11,793 bases of DNA from JADFSZ01 sp022560555 [NCBI: PVC group bacterium] (GTDB taxonomy: Bacteria; GCA-001730085; JADFSZ01): contig JADFSZ010000036.1 of NCBI GenBank assembly GCA_022560555.1, positions 1-11,793 on the forward strand, written 5' to 3'. This document shows positions 5,707 to 11,793 of this stretch, in pieces (position 1 is the first letter of the stretch; the number at the start of each line of letters is the position of its first letter). The position numbers were made by a program, and so were the translations under genes. The notes below the pieces were generated by a model. It searched no databases, had not been told where the DNA came from, and saw only the letters and a list, made by a program, of their open reading frames with translations.

Positions 5707-7827
5707 ATGTGGTTGCCGTATGGATTAATCGTTTTCAGCATATTGATTGCTTTTGTCTTTGCGTATGTTGTGACACGGAAAATTTTTTCCCTCGAAGAAG
5801 GAACGGCCAAAATGGTGGAGGTGTCTTTAGCCATCCGCACGGGGGCTGACGCCTATCTTCGACGACAATATTTAGGCGTGGCTATTTTTTTTGCCGTCAT
5901 GTTTTTGCTTCTCGCGATCCTCTCCTATTTTAAAATCATTTCATGGTTTGAACCCTTCGCGTTTTTAACCGGTGGGTTTAGTTCTGGCTTGGCCGGATTT
6001 ATCGGTATGAAAGTCGCCACCTCCTCCAATGCCCGTACGGCGTGGGCTGCGAAAACAAGCCTCAATGATGGTTTGAGAGTTGCTTTTGGCAGCGGCACTG
6101 TCATGGGAATATCTGTGGTTGGCTTGGGGCTCTTAAATCTTTTTGCTTGGTTTGTGATTTTAGATTGGTGGACGCAAAACCATTTTTTAGGAGACATGAA
6201 TCCAAATCGTTTTATTGCGTCCATACTTTTGACATCCGTGATGGGAGCGAGCTCCATGGCTCTTTTCGCACGTCTTGGCGGAGGGATTTTTACTAAAGCG
6301 GCTGATGTTGGTGCGGATCTAGTAGGGAAAATCGAAGCAGGAATCCCTGAGGATGATCCTAGAAATCCGGCCACAATAGCGGATAATGTCGGTGACAATG
6401 TCGGCGACGTTGCCGGGATGGGAGCCGACTTATATGAGTCCTATATCGGATCCATCGTCGCGACGGCGGCATTAGGGATCGTGGCTTTCACGGGCCCCAT
6501 GGTTGTAAAAAGCATTCTCCTTCCTATGCTATTAGCGGCCGTGGGAATTATTGCATCCATTGTAGGTACGTTTTTTGTGCGGGTGCGCGATGAAGACTCT
6601 CAAGGAGCCCTTCTTAATGCATTGAGAAAAGGCGTTTATAGCAGCACATTTCTTGTCGGAGTTATGGGATATTTTATCGTTCAAAAATTTATGGGAAGCG
6701 ATTCGATCGGGCTTTGGTGGGCCATGATTGTTGGATTGGTTGTCGGAAATGTGATAGGTTTTTTCACGGAGTATTTTACATCGGATAAGTACTCTCCGAC
6801 ACGATACATTGCGTCTCAAGCCCAGACGGGCAGTGCCACTGTGATTATTGCGGGGATCTCGACAGGGATGCTTTCCACCGCTATACCTGTGTTAACGATT
6901 GTCATTGGGATATTGACCAGTTATTTCATAGCCGGTGGCGGAGCTCATTTTGCTATAGGGCTCTATGGTATTGGGATTGCCGCCGTTGGGATGCTTTCAA
7001 CGTTGGGAATTACACTCGCAACAGATGCTTATGGGCCCGTGGCGGATAATGCCGGTGGAATCGCGCAGATGGCTCAAATGGAGCCGCAAGTCAGAAAGCG
7101 TACGGATGCGCTGGATATGCTGGGAAACACAACAGCCGCAACGGGAAAAGGATTTGCGATTGGTTCGGCTGCGTTGACGGCTCTGGCTTTATTGGCGGCG
7201 TATTCCCAGCGAAGTTCAGAAATTTTGATTGAACTGAACGGTAGCGCAGAGCTGAATATGAGTTTGCTAAACCCGATTATTATCAGCGGGCTGTTTATAG
7301 GAGCTATGCTTCCCTTCTTGTTTTGCTCGCTTTCGATGAAAGCCGTCGGCAGAGCCGCCGGGAAAATGGTGGAAGAGGTTCGGCGTCAGTTTCGTGAGAT
7401 CAAAGGAATCATGGAAAATAAAGCCAAACCGGACTATGCGGCCTGTGTTCTTATCAGCACGAAGGCGGCCCAAAAGGAAATGATTCTTCCCTCTTTACTG
7501 GCTATTCTGGCTCCGATTATCATAGGAATCGTTGGTGGTGTTCAAATGGTTATATCTCTTCTGGCGGGCGCTACAGTGACGGGATTTGTTCTTGCTGTGA
7601 TGATGGCGAACGCGGGAGGAGCATGGGACAATGCCAAAAAGCATATTGAAAACGGCGCTTATGGCGGTAAAGGATCTGCGGCTCACAAAGCCGCCATTGT
7701 CGGAGATACTGTCGGGGATCCGTTTAAGGATACATCCGGCCCGGCATTGAATATCCTTATTAAGTTGATGAGTACGGTTTCCGTGGTTTTTGCCAAAGTC
7801 GTGATTACGATAAACCTTTGGTTTTAG
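5707..7827 (+). CDS. hppA: membrane-bound ion-translocating pyrophosphatase, K+-dependent type
   Basis: HppA is an inner-membrane pump that hydrolyses pyrophosphate and moves H+ or Na+ outward. The 706-residue protein is rich in long hydrophobic segments throughout (about sixteen expected for the family) and has normal length. The substrate-binding loop [13 protein letters not shown] (200-212) is followed by the Asp-rich motif [20 protein letters not shown] (225-244). Further conserved motifs are [13 protein letters not shown] (439-451) and [14 protein letters not shown] (666-679). In [10 protein letters not shown] (473-482) the residues A477 and G480 mark the K+-dependent subfamily; K+-independent enzymes have Lys and Thr there. 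E244 sits after DLY, as in K+-dependent enzymes, but H+ versus Na+ transport cannot be decided from this alone. A GGAG (5692-5695) lies 11 bases before the ATG. The stop is TAG. It has its own strong promoter, so it need not depend on the signalling genes. Confidence 0.97.
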   Translation: MWLPYGLIVFSILIAFVFAYVVTRKIFSLEEGTAKMVEVSLAIRTGADAYLRRQYLGVAIFFAVMFLLLAILSYFKIISWFEPFAFLTGGFSSGLAGFIGMKVATSSNARTAWAAKTSLNDGLRVAFGSGTVMGISVVGLGLLNLFAWFVILDWWTQNHFLGDMNPNRFIASILLTSVMGASSMALFARLGGGIFTKAADVGADLVGKIEAGIPEDDPRNPATIADNVGDNVGDVAGMGADLYESYIGSIVATAALGIVAFTGPMVVKSILLPMLLAAVGIIASIVGTFFVRVRDEDSQGALLNALRKGVYSSTFLVGVMGYFIVQKFMGSDSIGLWWAMIVGLVVGNVIGFFTEYFTSDKYSPTRYIASQAQTGSATVIIAGISTGMLSTAIPVLTIVIGILTSYFIAGGGAHFAIGLYGIGIAAVGMLSTLGITLATDAYGPVADNAGGIAQMAQMEPQVRKRTDALDMLGNTTAATGKGFAIGSAALTALALLAAYSQRSSEILIELNGSAELNMSLLNPIIISGLFIGAMLPFLFCSLSMKAVGRAAGKMVEEVRRQFREIKGIMENKAKPDYAACVLISTKAAQKEMILPSLLAILAPIIIGIVGGVQMVISLLAGATVTGFVLAVMMANAGGAWDNAKKHIENGAYGGKGSAAHKAAIVGDTVGDPFKDTSGPALNILIKLMSTVSVVFAKVVITINLWF

Positions 7828-7942
7828 AGGAATAGTTTTCCGCTTATCCCTTAAGTCCATCTATCCTTAGACCTAAATTCTTCCAAAATATCAAGTTATC
7901 TCTAGCCTATGAGTCCTCAACCCCCTACCTGTAGTGGAAAGC

Positions 7943-7971
7943 TTGACAACTTATATTAAATTTAGTATAAA
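7943..7971 (+). promoter_or_regulatory. sigma-70 promoter for smc
   Basis: A perfect -35 box TTGACA (7943-7948) is followed after 17 bases by TATAAA (7966-7971), a five-of-six -10 box. The start point would be near 7979, giving a leader of about 40 bases. The rest of the 190-base spacer after hppA shows no clear terminator or small gene. Confidence 0.75.
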
Positions 7972-8017
7972 ATAGGGGATTCAAGTTGATTTAAGCGATG
8001 GCTATTAGGGGGACACA

Positions 8018-11000
8018 ATGTTTTTGAAAAAACTTGAACTTTTTGGATTTAAATCCTTCCCGCATAAAACAACTCTAACATTTGAGCCTGGTGTTACCGG
8101 TGTGGTCGGACCCAATGGGTGCGGAAAAAGTAACATTTCCGACGCGATTAAATGGGTTCTTGGCGAACAAAGCGCGAAGCAAATGCGCGGCACACGGATG
8201 GCGGATGTTCTTTTCAGCGGCACGGACAAAATGCCGGCTTTTAATGTGGCCGAAGTCTCGATGACCTTTGACAATGAAAGTCAGCTTCTTCCTGTTGAAT
8301 ACAATGAAGTCACCATAACGCGTCGGATGACGCGGATGGGACAAAGCGATTATTTTATCAATAAAAATCCGTGTCGATTAAAAGATATTCACCAGATGTT
8401 TTTAGGGACGGGTGTCGGAACGAGCGCGTATTCCGTGATTGAGCAAGGCCGGATCGGACAGATCATTAATATGAAATCCGAGGACCGGAGATATATTTTT
8501 GAAGAAGCGGCCGGAATCACAAAATACAAAGCACACAAAAAAGAAGCTCTGCGGAAATTAGCGGCAACGGAACAAAATCTTCTTCGCGTGGCTGATGTGG
8601 TTTTAGAAATCAAGCGGCAGCTAAATTCCATTAACCGACAGGTGAACAAGGCTCGTCGGTATAAAGAATTTTACAGTGCTTTACGGGATTTTGAGCTTAA
8701 AATATTTTATAAAGATATGAGCGATCTGTCGAGTGTGATCCGGAAAATCTGTGAAGATAAAAAAACAATGCGTGAGAAGGAAGAAAGGCTGACGACGGAT
8801 TCGATCCGCCAAGAAGCTAAGATTGAGGAGATTCGCCACAGCCTCCATGAATTGTCTGACACCCTTCAGACTTTGAATCAGCAGTATGTGGAGTCTGACA
8901 AAAAGATGAGTTTATGGGGAAGTAAATTAGATTTTAACAAAGACCGAATCTGTGAAATTGAAAGCAATTCTGAACACATTATCGAAGAAAACATTCGATC
9001 AGAAAAGAAGCTTTCCGATTGGAGTACGCAAATCGAGGAAATCAAAAGAGGCTTGGCGGAACTGAACAGCCAAAATGAAAATAGCAGCAAGAACATGAAT
9101 CAAATTAATTTGGATCTGTCTCAAGCACAGGACAATATTCAAGGCAAAGAAAAAGAAATGGAATATCGCGAAAGCGAGTATGTGGATATTCAAAGTCAAC
9201 TGGCGAAGGTAACGAATGCGATCGAGGCCATCAAAACCAGTATGAGTCACGTGTCGGATCGCAAAGAAAAGGTTGTTACGGAAGAGAGCCGGCAGAAGGA
9301 TAAAAAATCATCTTTGGCAGAGGATCTACGCCTTAAAAAAGATCAGCTAGACGTCCTTTTGAATGAAATCGAGAGCCTTGAGGATACCCATCTCACACAG
9401 GCATGTAACATAGAGGCCAATTTGACTTATCTCGAGGAAACAAGAAAATCCTTCGAAGACGTTGTTAAAGAGCGTGAAATTTGCCGGTCACGGCTCGAGC
9501 TTCTTGAACAATTGCGGATGAATCACGAGGGATATGTGGATGGTGTAAAGGCCGCATTGGATTGTGCCGAGAAGGGGGTGCATAGAGAACATGTGCACGG
9601 GGCTTTAGCGGGAATGGTTGTTGTGGACGAAAAATATACTCTGGCCGTCGAGTCCGCTTTACGTTATGACTTACAGATTATTGTTGTAGATCAAGACGAA
9701 AACGCGAAAGGTCTCATTGATGAATTGTACCGGACGAAAAAAGGAAACGCAAAGTTTTTTGTTCGAAGTGCGGATGTCTCCGCTTCAGACGAAAACGCGC
9801 ATTATTCTTTATGGAATCGTCCGGGTGTATGCGGAAGAGCCATAGATTTTGTTCGATATGAAGATCAAAATTTATGTGTTCTGGAAGCCTTTTTGAAAAA
9901 CACGCTTGTTGTTGACAATGATGTGACAGCCCGCGCGGTTTTGACCGATCGTGTATGGGGGGGCCGGATCGTCACGTTACGCGGCGAATGTTTTGATGAC
10001 GGCGGCCGTATTCTCTGGGGAGGAAGTCCGGACGCTCAATCAAAAGATTTATTGATGAGAGATACCCAAATCGGCGATCTCAGAAAGGATTTTGAAGATT
10101 ATGCTGTACGTGAAAATGAATTAAAAGAGAAGGTTGAGAGTATTCGTAAAACGACTCAGGTTAAAGAAGAAGAAAAGCTGTCCGTTCAGGACAAGCTCGA
10201 AGAACTGGGCCTCCAAAAAGAGACGCTTGAAAAAGAACGCGCACATCTGAAGTGGCAAAATGAACATATGAGCGATGAAATATTCATTTTAGAGTCTGAA
10301 TCAAATGACTTGAATAAAAACCTGGCTGAATACGTTGAGTTGTTAAAAGAAAAGGAAAGCGCTCTTGAAACTTTGGACACTGATGAGGCCATTGTCAAAA
10401 CGTCCATTGAACAAATCAAACAGGATATTGAATGCATGAAAACAAAGCGCGAAGAGTTGCGTGAAACAACAACAACTTTGAAAGTGAATCTTGCCGGGAT
10501 TCGTGAGAAACTTACCGCGGAGTCGTCCAGGCTCGAGCGGTTAAATCTGCGAAATCAAGAAGAGCGAACCCAAATTGAAACAAAAAATGTGCATCATAGA
10601 GAATTGACGAGCCGTCGGGAGGCGCTCTTATTAGAATCCGGGGAAATTCAGGGAAAATTACAGAATTTACGCGGGGAAATCGAAACCTTGAAGCATGAGC
10701 TGGAGCGCCAAACTCAAAAAAAGGATGAGGCCGAGGTTCAGCTTGATAACGAAATGACCGGCTTAAAAATCGCGCAACAGGAATTGCGCCAAAGCCAGAC
10801 GATGATTAGTGCCAAAGAAATTGAGGAAACAGAAAAAAAGATGTCGTTTGAGAATCAAGACAACTTGATTCACAATACCTATCAAATTCGATTTGCTGAT
10901 TTGCCCCCGGAGTATCATGTCACGGAGATTCCCGCTGAATGGATCGAGAAACGCGACACTCTGAAGAGTAAAGTTGAATCGATCGGTCCCGTAAATGAGG

Positions 11001-11611
11001 ACGTGATTGAAGAAAACGAAGAGTTGGAGATACGATACAAATTTCTCATTGAACAGCAGGATGATCTTGTGGAGGCCAAGGAATCACTCCAAAAGGTGAT
11101 TCGCAAAATTAACGCGACAACTAAAAAACAGTTTATCGAAACATTTCAATCGGTTCGCCGGCATTTTTCGGAATATTTTAAGATCCTGTTTGATGGGGGG
11201 CAGGCTGACTTGGTTTTGGTGGATGAGGACAATGTACTAGAAAGCGGGGTTGACATTATGGCGCGTCCCCCTGGGAAAAAGATGCAGAATATCACTCTGA
11301 TGTCCGGGGGAGAGAAAGCCATGACGGCGATTGCGATCCTGTTCGCGCTGTTCACGGTTCGTCCGAGCCCCTTTTGTGTTTTAGACGAAATCGACGCTCC
11401 TCTTGATGATGCGAATATTGACCGATTTGTAACTCTGTTGCAGCAGTTCCTGAATAAAACGCAGTTCATTATTATTTCACACAACAAAAAAACCATTTCC
11501 ATTGCGGATACACTCTACGGTATTACAATGGAGATACCCGGCATTTCCCGTCTGATCTCTGTCAAACTTGTTGAAGGAGAAGAAAAACTCGCAGGGGAAT
11601 TAACCGCTTAA
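8018..11611 (+). CDS. smc: chromosome segregation/condensation protein SMC
   Basis: SMC is the ATPase of the bacterial condensin, which with ScpA and ScpB extrudes DNA loops to compact and separate chromosomes. The 1197-residue protein has the whole family layout. The N-terminal ATPase half contains Walker A GPNGCGKS (31-38). A long coiled coil (about 165-505) leads to a hinge domain at roughly 505-675, which includes VHGALAGMVVVDEKY and ends near GGRILWGGSP. A return coiled coil (about 680-1015) leads to the C-terminal ATPase half with signature MSGGEKA (1095-1101) and Walker B CVLDEID (D1123, catalytic E1124). The D-loop APLDDAN follows. Nothing is truncated. The start is secure: MFLKKLELFGFKSF is the standard N-terminus, and AGGGGGA lies four bases before the ATG. 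No kleisin genes are visible here. Confidence 0.98.
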   Translation: MFLKKLELFGFKSFPHKTTLTFEPGVTGVVGPNGCGKSNISDAIKWVLGEQSAKQMRGTRMADVLFSGTDKMPAFNVAEVSMTFDNESQLLPVEYNEVTITRRMTRMGQSDYFINKNPCRLKDIHQMFLGTGVGTSAYSVIEQGRIGQIINMKSEDRRYIFEEAAGITKYKAHKKEALRKLAATEQNLLRVADVVLEIKRQLNSINRQVNKARRYKEFYSALRDFELKIFYKDMSDLSSVIRKICEDKKTMREKEERLTTDSIRQEAKIEEIRHSLHELSDTLQTLNQQYVESDKKMSLWGSKLDFNKDRICEIESNSEHIIEENIRSEKKLSDWSTQIEEIKRGLAELNSQNENSSKNMNQINLDLSQAQDNIQGKEKEMEYRESEYVDIQSQLAKVTNAIEAIKTSMSHVSDRKEKVVTEESRQKDKKSSLAEDLRLKKDQLDVLLNEIESLEDTHLTQACNIEANLTYLEETRKSFEDVVKEREICRSRLELLEQLRMNHEGYVDGVKAALDCAEKGVHREHVHGALAGMVVVDEKYTLAVESALRYDLQIIVVDQDENAKGLIDELYRTKKGNAKFFVRSADVSASDENAHYSLWNRPGVCGRAIDFVRYEDQNLCVLEAFLKNTLVVDNDVTARAVLTDRVWGGRIVTLRGECFDDGGRILWGGSPDAQSKDLLMRDTQIGDLRKDFEDYAVRENELKEKVESIRKTTQVKEEEKLSVQDKLEELGLQKETLEKERAHLKWQNEHMSDEIFILESESNDLNKNLAEYVELLKEKESALETLDTDEAIVKTSIEQIKQDIECMKTKREELRETTTTLKVNLAGIREKLTAESSRLERLNLRNQEERTQIETKNVHHRELTSRREALLLESGEIQGKLQNLRGEIETLKHELERQTQKKDEAEVQLDNEMTGLKIAQQELRQSQTMISAKEIEETEKKMSFENQDNLIHNTYQIRFADLPPEYHVTEIPAEWIEKRDTLKSKVESIGPVNEDVIEENEELEIRYKFLIEQQDDLVEAKESLQKVIRKINATTKKQFIETFQSVRRHFSEYFKILFDGGQADLVLVDEDNVLESGVDIMARPPGKKMQNITLMSGGEKAMTAIAILFALFTVRPSPFCVLDEIDAPLDDANIDRFVTLLQQFLNKTQFIIISHNKKTISIADTLYGITMEIPGISRLISVKLVEGEEKLAGELTA

Positions 11612-11625
11612 CATGAATTGTAACC

Positions 11626-11793
11626 ATGATGAAGTTTATAAAACCGGATATCCTAAAAAGTCTTTTTCTTGCCGTGCTTGTGTCGACGCTTACTTTTTTC
11701 TTGTCGAACCATTTCCTCTTTGCTCAATAGTATAAGATAGTCACGATCGTAAATGATGACATCATCACAAATTACGATATCGAAAATTTTCTT
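11626..11793 (+). pseudogene. SurA/parvulin-type periplasmic chaperone, 5' part, interrupted by in-frame TAG; cut by window edge
   Basis: Two adjacent ATGs (11626, 11629) open a 34-residue reading frame with a short basic start (MMKFIKPDILK), a hydrophobic core and a signal-peptidase site after LFA, giving FLFAQ. The next codon is TAG (11728-11730). Beyond it the same frame stays open to the window end. It reads YKIVTIVNDDIITNYDIENF, which fits the start of the SurA N-terminal domain (pattern IVAxVNDxxITxxDL). The intact gene would encode an exported outer-membrane-protein chaperone or peptidyl-prolyl isomerase. The TAG falls two residues after the cleavage site. TAG ends both hppA and the HD-GYP gene here, so a general reassignment is unlikely. 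A sequencing error, a real nonsense mutation or readthrough remain possible. There is no obvious ribosome binding site. It starts 14 bases after the smc stop, so it may be co-transcribed. Confidence 0.65.

Noticed and set aside
5925-6398. 157-codon minus-strand open frame within hppA
   Set aside because: It is antisense to a highly conserved part of the pyrophosphatase and its translation is low-complexity Pro/Ala/Lys without family resemblance.
7495-7860. 121-codon minus-strand open frame over the end of hppA
   Set aside because: Shadow of hppA coding sequence; no domain or start signal.
11728-11730. Reassigned TAG codon (alternative genetic code)
   Set aside because: Two full-length genes in the window, the HD-GYP gene and hppA, end with TAG at the expected place, so TAG is an ordinary stop here.

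Overview
The window is a piece of a bacterial chromosome, moderately AT-rich by eye. It carries seven complete protein genes, one tRNA and the 5' end of an eighth gene cut by the right edge. The gene content is mostly housekeeping: an aminotransferase, Nth, a membrane pyrophosphatase and SMC. The 5' end of a SurA-like periplasmic chaperone gene points to a diderm (Gram-negative-type) envelope. I suspect an uncultured lineage, possibly Omnitrophota/PVC-like, but this rests on the general look of the proteins and intergenic repeats and is a weak inference. No phage, transposase, CRISPR or defence genes are visible.

Layout. 1-1250: a short heptad-like direct repeat, then a class I/II PLP aminotransferase on +. 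1257-3018: a minus-strand block with a membrane-anchored GIDE-like protein, tRNA-Ser(CGA) and endonuclease III. The spacers around the tRNA hold an inverted partial copy of the tRNA 3' end and two inverted clusters of 7-base repeats. 3057-5555: a c-di-GMP-type signalling pair on +, an HD-GYP protein whose catalytic residues look intact and a GGDEF-like protein whose signature is degenerate (GSDNF). Both carry receiver domains that have lost the phosphoacceptor Asp. 5589-7827: a full-consensus sigma-70 promoter spanned by a perfect 8-bp inverted repeat, driving a K+-dependent-type membrane pyrophosphatase (hppA). 7943-11611: a second good promoter and a full-length smc. 11626-11793: the start of a SurA/parvulin-type gene whose reading frame is broken by a TAG codon exactly at the signal peptide/mature-protein junction.

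How it fits together. The two signalling genes are neighbours on the same strand and probably act in one pathway, with the HD-GYP protein degrading c-di-GMP and the GGDEF-like protein acting as a non-catalytic partner. The pyrophosphatase hydrolyses PPi from biosynthesis while pumping ions across the inner membrane. SMC compacts and helps segregate chromosomes; its ScpA/ScpB partners are not in this window. I found no clearly new multi-gene system. The items most worth a second look are the inverted tRNA fragment, the amber codon in the SurA-like gene, the operator-like repeat around the hppA promoter and the doubly degenerate signalling pair.
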